Assembly (NCBI GenBank): GCA_002327315.1
Contig: DCVI01000102.1
Coordinates: 247-12,699 of the forward strand
Length of the DNA: 12,453 nt
DNA from: Syntrophaceae bacterium UBA2192
Lineage (GTDB): Bacteria; Desulfobacterota; Syntrophia; Syntrophales; UBA2192
Direction of reading: 5' to 3'
In this document: in pieces, positions 6,815-12,387 of the stretch
Layout: every line of letters starts with the position of its first letter
Numbering within the stretch: the stretch's first letter is position 1
The notes under the pieces: generated by a model
What the model was told of the DNA's origin: nothing
The model's database searches: none
What the model saw: the letters and a program-made list of their open reading frames with translations, nothing else
Position numbers and translations under genes: made by a program

Positions 6815-7582
6815 ATGGACTACAAGACCATCCGGATCATCAGAGAGGACGGCTATGCCGTCGTCATGCTCAACCGGCCCCACGAGATGAACGCCCTGTC
6901 CCGGGAGATGAAGCTCGAGCTGGTGGATTGCTTCGCGAGCCTTGAGAAAGACGAGTCGGTACGGGCCGTGATCCTGACGGGAGGCGATTACGTGTTCTCG
7001 GCGGGGATGGACCTCAAGGAAATGGCGGCCGTCACGGATGATGATGTGGATGACTATTTCAACCTCATCGCCAGTTACCTGCAGAAGATCTTCGCGTTTC
7101 GCAAGCCGGTGATCGCCGCCGTGGGCGGGATCGCGCTGGGAGGCGGGTTCAACCTCGCGACGGTCTGCGACCTGATCGTTGCCTCCGAGAGCGCCATATT
7201 CGGACACCCGGAGCTGAAATTCGGTCTGAATCCCCTCTTCAATCCCGTCAACCGGCTTGTCGGCACGGCCAAAGCCAAGGAAATTGCCATGCTGGGGGAG
7301 CCCATCGGTGCGATGGAGGCACTCCGGATCGGCCTTGTCAATAAGGTTGCCCCCCCCGACCGTTACATGGAAGAGGCGAAAAGCATGGCCAAGGAACTTG
7401 CAGGCCGCCCCCCGAAGGCTATAGAAGCCGTAAAGCGGATCTCCGAGGTGGCCCCTTACCTGGACAAGTGCTCCGCCCTCGAGTACGAGTTCGAGATTTC
7501 GGCCCTTCTCTTCTCACGGGCCGAGCGCAAGGAGTACATGCGGCAGTTTCTCGATGATCTGAAGCAGAAAAAGAAGAAGTGA
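6815..7582 (+). CDS. Crotonase-superfamily enzyme (annotated-type enoyl-CoA hydratase/isomerase)
   Basis: A 255-residue acyl-CoA enzyme with the crotonase fold. The first oxyanion segment FSAGMDLKEM is at 61-70 and the second, IALGGGFNLATVCD, at 106-119, followed by FGHPELKFGLNP at 129-140. In classical enoyl-CoA hydratase two glutamates act; by alignment with rat hydratase Glu144 and Glu164, this protein has Asn114 or Asn113 (the N of GGGFN) at the first place and keeps Glu133 at the second. Loss of the first Glu argues against ordinary hydratase chemistry; isomerase, hydrolase or another crotonase reaction is possible. The tail is lysine-rich. It may serve fatty- or aromatic-acid CoA metabolism (inference). 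The ATG at 6815 has no Shine-Dalgarno sequence; the region before it is repeat-derived. It stands alone and ends at a strong terminator. Confidence 0.88.
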   Translation: MDYKTIRIIREDGYAVVMLNRPHEMNALSREMKLELVDCFASLEKDESVRAVILTGGDYVFSAGMDLKEMAAVTDDDVDDYFNLIASYLQKIFAFRKPVIAAVGGIALGGGFNLATVCDLIVASESAIFGHPELKFGLNPLFNPVNRLVGTAKAKEIAMLGEPIGAMEALRIGLVNKVAPPDRYMEEAKSMAKELAGRPPKAIEAVKRISEVAPYLDKCSALEYEFEISALLFSRAERKEYMRQFLDDLKQKKKK

Positions 7583-7584
7583 CG

Positions 7585-7605
7585 GCCGCGAAGTGACTTC
7601 GCGGC
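7585..7605 (+). other. Short perfect hairpin after the crotonase stop
   Basis: GCCGCGAAG pairs exactly with CTTCGCGGC across a TGA loop, three bases after the stop codon. There is no T-run, so it probably protects the mRNA 3' end or pauses polymerase rather than terminating. Confidence 0.6.
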
Positions 7606-7654
7606 GGGAATCGGGCATCCGGAGTCCGGAATCCGGAATCCCGAAGCCGGAAAA
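7606..7654. repeat. Heptamer tandem array D (CGGAATC units)
   Basis: Seven consecutive 7-base units: GGGAATC, GGGCATC, CGGAGTC, CGGAATC, CGGAATC, CCGAAGC, CGGAAAA. The array lies between the small hairpin and the terminator. Read on the other strand it resembles the GGGATTC array at 11318-11352. Confidence 0.85.
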
Positions 7655-7695
7655 CAAAAGAAGCCCGGGAGAAATTCCCGGGCTTCTTTTGTTTT
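7651..7695. terminator. Bidirectional intrinsic terminator
   Basis: A perfect 20-base-pair stem (7651-7670 with 7676-7695) and a 5-base GAAAT loop. The core is a GC-rich GAAGCCCGGGA stem flanked by A-rich sequence on the left and T-rich sequence on the right, so it can end transcription from both the rightward crotonase gene and the leftward sigma-like gene. Confidence 0.92.
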
Positions 7696-7722
7696 CGGAG
7701 AGCTTGTGGCTTTCGCCTTGTT

Positions 7723-7998
7723 TCAGCGGTAGTCCTTGTCGTAATCGGGCGAGGCGAAATCCTTGAGCTGGTCTCTTCGCTTTTTATGCTGCAACTTTCT
7801 TAAAGCCTTCGCCTCGATCTGGCGGATGCGTTCCCGGGTGACACCCATCATCTCACCGACCTCTTCGAGCGTGAAGGGACCGTAATTGCAGGCAACCCAG
7901 GTGCAGTTACAGAACATGTCGTTCTTGAGCCACCACTCGCAGACCGTATCCGGGCAGGGCTCGGTAATCAAAATCGCCTTTTTCTTGCATTTGTACAT
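7723..7998 (-). CDS. Small Cys-rich protein with sigma-70 region 4 helix-turn-helix
   Basis: A 91-residue protein. Residues 42-70 (FTLEEVGEMMGVTRERIRQIEAKALRKLQ) closely match region 4.2 of RpoD-type sigma factors, which reads the -35 box. Regions 1, 2 and 3 are absent. The N-terminal 40 residues hold six cysteines (4, 15, 20, 30, 32, 37), including a CNC pair and two Trp, suggesting metal binding or redox sensing (inference). The C-terminus is charged with DYDKDY. It cannot act as a full sigma factor; a DNA-binding regulator, an anti-sigma-like competitor or a region-4 supplement are the open options. I recall similar single-domain proteins in Desulfobacterota but no settled function. AGAGGAG lies 12 bases before the ATG, and a good promoter is upstream. 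It is a single-gene unit sharing the 7651-7695 terminator. Confidence 0.85.
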   Translation of the reverse strand: MYKCKKKAILITEPCPDTVCEWWLKNDMFCNCTWVACNYGPFTLEEVGEMMGVTRERIRQIEAKALRKLQHKKRRDQLKDFASPDYDKDYR

Positions 7999-8031
7999 GC
8001 GTGTGACCGTCTCCTCTGGAGGGTTGCAACT

Positions 8032-8059
8032 ATAGTAATGAGCATTTTGATTTTGTCAA
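8032..8059 (-). promoter_or_regulatory. Sigma-70 promoter for the sigma-region-4 protein
   Basis: On the minus strand the -35 is a perfect TTGACA (8054-8059), the spacer is 16 bases and the -10 is TACTAT (8032-8037). The predicted start near 8026 gives a leader of about 28 bases that includes the AGAGGAG ribosome binding site (8011-8017). Confidence 0.65.
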
Positions 8060-8530
8060 CGCTAAAGGACCTTTTTACTTCACTTTTTTCATGGGCGACA
8101 CTTACCAAAGGCGCAACGCGCCCCATGTTGGGCTCTATCCGGCTGTATAGATGCGCAGAGTCTCTCATGGCGGGGATGCTGAGTGCTCTGGTTGCACAGG
8201 TTGCATTTATTATGAAGAGATCACGTCGGTTTTTTGACGTCGGCTCGTTTTTGTAACATTCTGTAATGATTTAATATTATGTTAAAAAGAGGCAATGCAC
8301 AGGCATTGTGAAGTGTTTGTTGATAAAGGTGTTGGCCTAAGAGGTAAGTGCAGGTTTGAATAGAGGTTTTACCGGATTGCCCGCTTTGGAGTCACGACGA
8401 AAGTGCATTTAATTACAGACATTTAGGATAATTTGGTACGCAACCATAACGGCGTCGGATTGCGCCGGATTTGCTGTTTACAATCATTTTGTCCGCCTTT
8501 TTGACGTTTTCCGCAGCTTGGAACGTCCGT
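8060..8530. other. Gene-poor, comparatively AT-rich stretch
   Basis: No reading frame here has codon use, a ribosome binding site or similarity I can support. It holds a small GGCGC/GCGCC hairpin (8110-8122), an AT-rich core (about 8230-8290) with a possible promoter, a CAATGC–ACAG–GCATTG palindrome (8293-8308) and a CGGCG/CGCCG hairpin (8450-8467). Together with the arrays to its right it makes the longest non-coding gap in the window. Confidence 0.6.
8251..8280 (+). promoter_or_regulatory. Possible promoter in the AT-rich gap
   Basis: TTGTAA (8251-8256), an 18-base spacer and TATTAT (8275-8280). A 6+6 palindrome at 8293-8308 would sit just after the transcription start, where an operator could lie. 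No gene follows within 600 bases on this strand, so it could be chance or drive a non-coding RNA. Confidence 0.3.
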
Positions 8531-8640
8531 AGCCGACAGCCGACAGACAAAGAAGCCGACAGTCGACAGATCCATGCTATCTACTATCTTTTTCCGACTG
8601 TAGACTGTCGACTGTAGACTGTCGACTGTAGACTGTAGGC
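8531..8640. repeat. Inverted heptamer arrays G (GACTGTA/GACTGTC)
   Basis: The right arm (8596-8637) is six perfect-period heptamers alternating GACTGTA and GACTGTC. The left arm (8531-8568) is a degenerate reverse-complement array of AGCCGAC and AGTCGAC-type units. The spacer is about 27 bases. The right arm alone is partly self-complementary through GTCGAC. A short open frame across it merely encodes LQSTV-like repeats and is not a gene. Confidence 0.9.
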
Positions 8641-8673
8641 TTCCTTGCCGACCCCGTCCGGGGCCGATTCGCC

Positions 8674-8702
8674 TTGACAATTAATAGTGAATCGATTAGC
8701 GT
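8674..8702 (+). promoter_or_regulatory. Possible sigma-70 promoter upstream of the PTS genes
   Basis: TTGACAATTAAT begins with a perfect -35 (8674-8679). A 17-base spacer leads to TAGCGT (8697-8702), which keeps the key first T, second A and last T of the -10. A leader of about 190 bases, carrying the inverted octamer arrays at 8759-8855, would separate it from the IIA start. Confidence 0.4.
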
Positions 8703-8758
8703 TACCCATCACGCGAGCCAGGCTGTTGATCGGGTGCATCTTGTCTGAATGGAGAGGT

Positions 8759-8855
8759 TTTGAAGGTGGGAAGGTAAGAAGGTTGGATAAGCCGGTAGCC
8801 TGACAATTACTGTTTGCTTCTCCGAACTTCCTACCTTCTCGACAACTTACCCTCT
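8759..8855. repeat. Inverted octamer arrays H before the PTS IIA gene
   Basis: The left arm reads TTGAAGGT, GGGAAGGT, AAGAAGGT, TGGATAAG (8759-8790) with period 8. The right arm reads GAACTTCC, TACCTTCT, CGACAACT, TACCCTCT (8824-8855), imperfectly complementary to the left. The spacer is about 33 bases. It would fall in the PTS mRNA leader. Confidence 0.7.
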
Positions 8856-8895
8856 GCTTTTTGGACAGCCCGGCACAGGATCAGGAGAGGGCGTC

Positions 8896-9312
8896 ATGAT
8901 TGGGGTTCTGGTCATCACACACGGCAATCTGGGAAGCGAACTGATCAGGGCAGCGGAACAGATCAAAGGCAGTCTCAGCGGCGCGCTTCACATTTCGGTG
9001 GGAGCAACCAAGGGCCTCGAGGACCTGAGAAAAGAGATAACTGCAGCAATCCGGAAGTTGGACACGGGAACGGGCGTCCTCGTCCTCACGGACCTTTTCG
9101 GTGGAACGCCTTCGAATGTCTCCCTGGCCTTTCTGAAGGAGGGCAAGGTTGAGGTCGTCACGGGGGTCAATCTCCCCATGCTCCTCAAGATTCCCGATGA
9201 GAGGGAGAAGGAGACCGATCTCGCAAATTTCGCAGCACAGATCCGGGACTACGGCAAGAAGAACATCTATCTTGCCAGCGAGGTACTCAAGAAGAAGGTT
9301 GGAGAGAATTAA
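8896..9312 (+). CDS. PTS mannose-family IIA component
   Basis: A 138-residue cytoplasmic phosphotransfer protein. It begins MIGVLVITHGNLG, with His9 as the expected phosphorylation site receiving phosphate from HPr. LTDLFGGTPSNVS at about 63-75 is the second family signature. Length corresponds to a free-standing IIA domain, without the IIB fusion of E. coli ManX. AGGAG nine bases before the ATG is a good ribosome binding site. IIB and IIC genes follow on the same strand, after a terminator-like hairpin. Neither EI nor HPr genes are in the window, so the phosphate donor must be encoded elsewhere. In Deltaproteobacteria such proteins may be regulatory rather than transport components (inference). 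Confidence 0.92.
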   Translation: MIGVLVITHGNLGSELIRAAEQIKGSLSGALHISVGATKGLEDLRKEITAAIRKLDTGTGVLVLTDLFGGTPSNVSLAFLKEGKVEVVTGVNLPMLLKIPDEREKETDLANFAAQIRDYGKKNIYLASEVLKKKVGEN

Positions 9313-9318
9313 AACCAA

Positions 9319-9354
9319 GCCGGGAACCTGCTGACGGGATTCCGGCATTTTTTT
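9319..9354 (+). terminator. Terminator-like hairpin between PTS IIA and IIB
   Basis: GCCG(G)GAA pairs with TTCCGGC through a stem with one bulged G and an inner CC/GG pair, and a run of seven T follows at 9348-9354. It lies seven bases after the IIA stop and 28 before the IIB start, so it may partly terminate and make IIA more abundant than IIB/IIC. Confidence 0.6.
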
Positions 9355-9381
9355 ATCTTTCGCACCCGATACGGACACCCG

Positions 9382-9870
9382 ATGGATTTTTCCCTCATCA
9401 GAGTCGACAGCAGGCTGGTCCACGGGCAGATCATCGAAACGTGGCTGCCCTTCCTCAAGGCGACCCGGATTGTCGTCGTCAACGATGAGGTGGCAGGCAG
9501 TTTCTTCCGTGAGACCGTCATCCGGATGGCGGTGCCCCGCGAGGCCGAGGTGTTGATTTACGGCGTCGATGAGTTCGGCAGCAGCGACATCACCCGCCAG
9601 AACGAAACCGTGAGGACCATCGTCCTCTTCAGCGGCGTCAACGACGTCGCCAGGGCGTGGACTGCCGGTTTCCGCTTCAAAACGCTGAACATCGGCAACC
9701 TCTACAGCGAGAATTGCAAACTGCAGTGCTCCACATCGGTGTGCATTGCCGACGATGACATTGACCACATCCGGTTTCTTATCGATTCCGGCGTAGGAGT
9801 GGAGCTGAGATCCGTTCCGAGCGACAAGGTAGTGGACTTCCGGGATCTTCTCGGCGGCGGGCAGGGCTGA
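9382..9870 (+). CDS. PTS mannose/fructose/sorbose-family IIB component
   Basis: A 162-residue cytoplasmic protein that would take phosphate from IIA and pass it to the sugar at IIC/IID. The active-site region IRVDSRLVHGQIIETW (6-21) holds the phosphorylated His14 in the usual RLxHGQ context. The following VVVNDEVA and FRETVIRMAVP segments fit the family. Length is typical of the free-standing IIB. The ATG at 9382 has no strong Shine-Dalgarno. Sugar specificity cannot be read from the sequence. Confidence 0.92.
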   Translation: MDFSLIRVDSRLVHGQIIETWLPFLKATRIVVVNDEVAGSFFRETVIRMAVPREAEVLIYGVDEFGSSDITRQNETVRTIVLFSGVNDVARAWTAGFRFKTLNIGNLYSENCKLQCSTSVCIADDDIDHIRFLIDSGVGVELRSVPSDKVVDFRDLLGGGQG

Positions 9871-9929
9871 GAGCAGATGGCGGTCGCCGGCATCCTGCCA
9901 GACGATCGGCGTTGCCCACGGGGGCGGTC

Positions 9930-10616
9930 ATGGTAAGCGAGACAGCCATCGCGGCAGTACTGGGCGCATTGATCTGCCTGGACAGGGTGGTCGTCCAGTT
10001 CATGATATCCCGGCCCATTGTCGCCGGTCCGTTGATCGGTCTCGCCCTCGGAGACCCATACACCGGCCTGACAGCCGGAGCGTACCTGGAGTTGCTCTGG
10101 GTCGATCGAATCCCCATCGGGCCCTATGTGCCGCCCAATGATACCTTCGTTGCCATCCTGAGCACGGCTGGCGCCATTCTTGCCGCCCCCGTTTCGGGGC
10201 ATCCTCCCCGCGAGTTGATCGCTCTTGCCATCCTCGTCTTTGCCCCTGCCGGGTTTCTGGGGCAGAAGATGGAGATACTGCTCCGAAAATGGAACGACGG
10301 ACTGGTCCTGCAAGCTGCCGAGGACGCAAAGGCCGGAGACGCCGCCGGGCTCACCCGCCGGCATCTTACCGCGCTGGGGCGCTATCTGGCGGGCTCCCTC
10401 GTCTTCCTCGCTGCCGCGCTGACCTGTGGTACCTGGCTGCTCAGGGGCATCTACCCGGGCCTTCCCCAGACTGTCCTCAGGACCCTCGCCTTTGCCTGTT
10501 ACATTCTTCCGCTCATCGGCATCGGGGTGGCTCTCAACACGATCAAACTCAGGGGATACGTTCCCGTCTTTTGCGGCGTCTTTTTACTGCTTGCCATTGT
10601 TTCTGAATTCCTTTAA
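9930..10616 (+). CDS. PTS mannose/sorbose-family IIC membrane component
   Basis: An integral membrane permease subunit of 228 residues from this start. It is rich in hydrophobic helices, with family segments RPIVAGPLIGLALGDPYTGLTAGAYLELLWV and IGPYVPPNDTFVAIL near the N-terminus, and a charged cytoplasmic loop (KWNDGLVLQAAEDAKAGD) in the middle. I chose ATG 9930, preceded by GGGGGCGG, over an in-frame TTG at 9912. Family IIC normally works with IID; no IID gene follows, since the next gene is rimI. Transport may therefore be absent or depend on an unlinked IID. Confidence 0.9.
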   Translation: MVSETAIAAVLGALICLDRVVVQFMISRPIVAGPLIGLALGDPYTGLTAGAYLELLWVDRIPIGPYVPPNDTFVAILSTAGAILAAPVSGHPPRELIALAILVFAPAGFLGQKMEILLRKWNDGLVLQAAEDAKAGDAAGLTRRHLTALGRYLAGSLVFLAAALTCGTWLLRGIYPGLPQTVLRTLAFACYILPLIGIGVALNTIKLRGYVPVFCGVFLLLAIVSEFL

Positions 10617-10677
10617 ATTTTGACCCGCCCGGACAATCAGTCAAGAAGTGTGATGTGTTGTGAGTAAAAATTTGTTT

Positions 10678-10683
10678 TATAAT
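10678..10683 (+). promoter_or_regulatory. Possible -10 box for rimI
   Basis: A perfect TATAAT in an AT-rich patch between IIC and rimI. The -35 is weak (TGTTGT at 10656-10661 with a 16-base spacer). The predicted transcript would start inside heptamer array E. Confidence 0.4.
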
Positions 10684-10687
10684 TTTG

Positions 10688-10725
10688 CACTAGACACTGG
10701 ACACTAACCACTAACCACTAGCCAC
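10688..10725. repeat. Heptamer tandem array E (CACTAGC units)
   Basis: Five 7-base units plus a partial: CACTAGA, CACTGGA, CACTAAC, CACTAAC, CACTAGC, CAC. They share the family of arrays A, B and F. A poorly conserved GTG-rich counterpart may lie at 10648-10664. The array ends 11 bases before the first possible rimI start. Confidence 0.88.
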
Positions 10726-10757
10726 GATTCCCGCGGATGGCAGCCAGGATAACGCTG

Positions 10758-11213
10758 ATGGAGGATCTCGAGTTCGGACCGATGACGGAGGACGATCTCG
10801 ACGAGGTCATGCAGATCGAGCGGGTATCCTTCAGTGTCCCCTGGTCCCTGGGCATGTTCAAGCAGGATCTCGTTTTTCCGCTTGCCCGCTGCCTTACAGC
10901 GAAGCGTGCGGAAGCCGGAACACAGCGGCTCGCCGGCTACGTCCTTTGCTGGTTCGTCGCCGACGAGGTTCATGTCACCAACATCGCGGTCCGAAAGGAT
11001 CTCCGAAAACAGGGGGTTGCCACCCGACTTCTCGAAGAGGCACTGAGCCAGGCGCGCCGGGACCGGATGCGCTATTGTACCCTCGAGGTTCGAGTGTCGA
11101 ATGAAGCCGCTAAAGGGTTTTATCGGAAACTCGGTTTCGAAGCAAAAGGCATACGGCCAAAATACTACTCCGACAACAACGAAGACGCCATGATCATGCG
11201 GCTCGATCTTTAA
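10758..11213 (+). CDS. rimI: Ribosomal protein bS18-alanine N-acetyltransferase RimI
   Basis: A GNAT acetyltransferase expected to acetylate the N-terminal alanine of ribosomal protein S18 using acetyl-CoA. From this start it is 151 residues. It shows MTEDDLDEVMQIERVSFSVPWS near the N-terminus, the acetyl-CoA loop RKQGVA (83-88), LEVRVSNEAAKGFYRKLGF, and RPKYYSDNNEDAMIM at the end. Glu110 and Tyr122 have the 12-residue spacing of the Glu103/Tyr115 catalytic pair in Salmonella RimI. ATG 10758 has AGGA eight bases upstream; an in-frame ATG at 10737 adds seven residues but lacks a ribosome binding site and abuts the repeat array. The TAA stop lies inside a perfect hairpin. Confidence 0.9.
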   Translation: MEDLEFGPMTEDDLDEVMQIERVSFSVPWSLGMFKQDLVFPLARCLTAKRAEAGTQRLAGYVLCWFVADEVHVTNIAVRKDLRKQGVATRLLEEALSQARRDRMRYCTLEVRVSNEAAKGFYRKLGFEAKGIRPKYYSDNNEDAMIMRLDL

Positions 11214-11236
11214 ACGGCTCTGCCGTTTAAAGATCG
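11204..11236 (+). other. Perfect 15-bp hairpin spanning the rimI stop codon
   Basis: The final codons and TAA stop of rimI (11204-11218) pair exactly with 11222-11236 across a TCT loop. There is no T-run, so it may stabilise the mRNA end or terminate only weakly. Its last base is the first base of the GTGACCG repeats. Confidence 0.7.
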
Positions 11237-11352
11237 TGACCGGTGACCGGTGGAAGAGAATGCGGGACCAGGGACAAGGGTGTAGGGACAAAAAAAGTGT
11301 CTGAGTGAAGAACAAGAGGGATTCGGGATTCCGGTTTCGGGCGTCGGGATCA
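11236..11352. repeat. Three successive heptamer arrays J in the rimI–pyrK gap
   Basis: Three tracts with period 7: GTGACCG twice plus GTG (11236-11252); GGGACCA, GGGACAA, GGGTGTA, GGGACAA (11264-11291); and GGGATTC, GGGATTC, CGGTTTC, GGGCGTC, GGGATCA (11318-11352). Each has its own unit but the same spacing. Confidence 0.82.
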
Positions 11353-11367
11353 GAAAATAGAAAAAAA

Positions 11368-11453
11368 GTCATTGCGAGCCGAGCCTTGCGAGGCGTGGCG
11401 ATCCACGTTTGAGATATTTTAGATTGCTTCGTCACTTCGCTCCTCGTAATGAC
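11368..11453. repeat. 86-bp dispersed palindromic element (GTCATTGCGAG…CTCGTAATGAC)
   Basis: The ends are near-perfect inverted repeats, GTCATTGCGAG and CTCGTAATGAC. Inside are GCGAGGCGTGGCGATC and AGATTGCTTCGTCACTTCGC motifs typical of a REP/MITE-like element found in many copies in diverse bacterial genomes, including Deltaproteobacteria. It encodes nothing. Confidence 0.8.
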
Positions 11454-11473
11454 CGGACAGGCTCTTTCTCCTG

Positions 11474-11518
11474 ACGGAACAGACGGGACAGACGGGATAG
11501 ACCGGATAGACTAGACAG
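11474..11518. repeat. Nonamer tandem array I before pyrK
   Basis: Five units with a 9-base period: ACGGAACAG, ACGGGACAG, ACGGGATAG, ACCGGATAG, ACTAGACAG. It ends three bases before the pyrK ATG and occupies the place of a ribosome binding site; no clear Shine-Dalgarno is present. Confidence 0.85.
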
Positions 11519-11521
11519 ACG

Positions 11522-12340
11522 ATGCTTACCAAAGCCGACATGACAGCCACGATCCTCTCCAACTCGGAGGTGGCCCCGGAGCATTACCTCATGACGCTTG
11601 CCGTCAGCGGGGCCTTCAGGGACGCCAGGCCGGGACAGTTTGTCATGCTGCGCCCAGCCGGCCGCGGCTTTCCCTTCCTGGGGCGGCCGCTCGGAATCTA
11701 CAGCCTGGCGGAATACGGCAACGGCGCACGGATCGAGATTCTCTATCGCGCTGCCGGGAAGGGGACGAAGGTCATTTCGACACTCTGCGAGGGGGATCGT
11801 ATCGAAATCCTGGGTCCGCTCGGGAACCGGTTCGAACTCAGGCCTGGAATGAAGACGGCCGTTCTCATGGCCGGGGGCATCGGGATCGCCCCGCTGGTCT
11901 TTCTGGCAGAGAACCTGAGCGTGAATGCCCCGCCGGAAGGTTTGAAAATGATGCTCTACATCGGCGCGCGGGATTCGGCGAGCCTCCTTGGAATCGACCG
12001 GATGAAAAACTTTGGCGCAGAGGTTCGGGTCAGCACCGACGACGGCAGCGCCGGCTACAGGGGCCCGGTAACGGATCTTTTCCGGAAGGACCTGGCCTCT
12101 TTTGACGCTTCGAAAACGGAAGTCTTCGTCTGCGGTCCCAACCCGATGCTGAAGAGGGTGAGCGAGATGATCGCGGATCGTCCCGTTCCGTGCCAGGTGC
12201 TGATGGAGGAACGAATGGCCTGCGGCATGGGGGCCTGCCTGGGGTGCACCATCGAGGTCCGCACGCCATCGGGCGTGGAATACCGCCAGGTCTGCGCGGA
12301 TGGACCGGTGTTCGATCTGCGCAGCATTGTGTGGCGCTAG
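11522..12340 (+). CDS. pyrK: Dihydroorotate dehydrogenase electron-transfer subunit PyrK
   Basis: A 272-residue FAD and [2Fe-2S] flavoprotein that links the PyrD catalytic subunit to NAD(H) in pyrimidine synthesis. RPLGIYSL (55-62) marks the FAD-binding barrel. MAGGIGIAPL (116-125) and CGPNPML (204-210) mark the nucleotide-binding domain. The C-terminal cluster site has Cys234, Cys239, Cys242 and Cys258 in MACGMGACLGCT and RQVCADGPVF, all four ligands present. The final residues FDLRSIVW fit the family. ATG 11522 follows the nonamer array; ATG 11540 is an in-frame alternative, and neither has a Shine-Dalgarno. No pyrD is visible before the window ends; it may lie downstream. Relatives serve other NAD(P)H-linked oxidoreductases, so the partner matters. 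Confidence 0.92.
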   Translation: MLTKADMTATILSNSEVAPEHYLMTLAVSGAFRDARPGQFVMLRPAGRGFPFLGRPLGIYSLAEYGNGARIEILYRAAGKGTKVISTLCEGDRIEILGPLGNRFELRPGMKTAVLMAGGIGIAPLVFLAENLSVNAPPEGLKMMLYIGARDSASLLGIDRMKNFGAEVRVSTDDGSAGYRGPVTDLFRKDLASFDASKTEVFVCGPNPMLKRVSEMIADRPVPCQVLMEERMACGMGACLGCTIEVRTPSGVEYRQVCADGPVFDLRSIVWR

Positions 12341-12344
12341 AAAA

Positions 12345-12377
12345 CAGTGGTCAGTGGCTAGTGGTCAGTGACCAGTG
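12345..12377. repeat. Heptamer tandem array F (CAGTGGT units)
   Basis: Four 7-base units plus a partial: CAGTGGT, CAGTGGC, TAGTGGT, CAGTGAC, CAGTG, starting four bases after the pyrK stop. On the opposite strand these read as CACTRNN-type units, matching arrays A, B and E. Confidence 0.88.
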
Positions 12378-12387
12378 AAAAGAAAAT

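Noticed and set aside
7968..8168. 66-codon minus-strand frame overlapping the sigma-like gene start
   Set aside because: It overlaps that gene's promoter and 5' end in another frame and has no ribosome binding site.
8186..8206. Sigma-54-type promoter (TGGTTGCACAGGTTGCA)
   Set aside because: The GG-to-GC spacing is 13 instead of the required 12 bases, and the CAC after GG is missing.
8038..8256. 72-codon plus-strand frame in the gap
   Set aside because: It starts inside the promoter of the minus-strand sigma-like gene, has no ribosome binding site, and its composition looks random.
8531..8640. CRISPR array
   Set aside because: Units are 7 bases with no spacers, and no cas genes are present.
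8423..8680. 85-codon minus-strand frame with LQSTV repeats
   Set aside because: The repeats are a direct translation of the GACTGTA DNA array; there is no start signal or domain.
8881..9768. 295-codon minus-strand open frame across PTS IIA and IIB
   Set aside because: It spans two well-supported plus-strand genes and a terminator and resembles no family.
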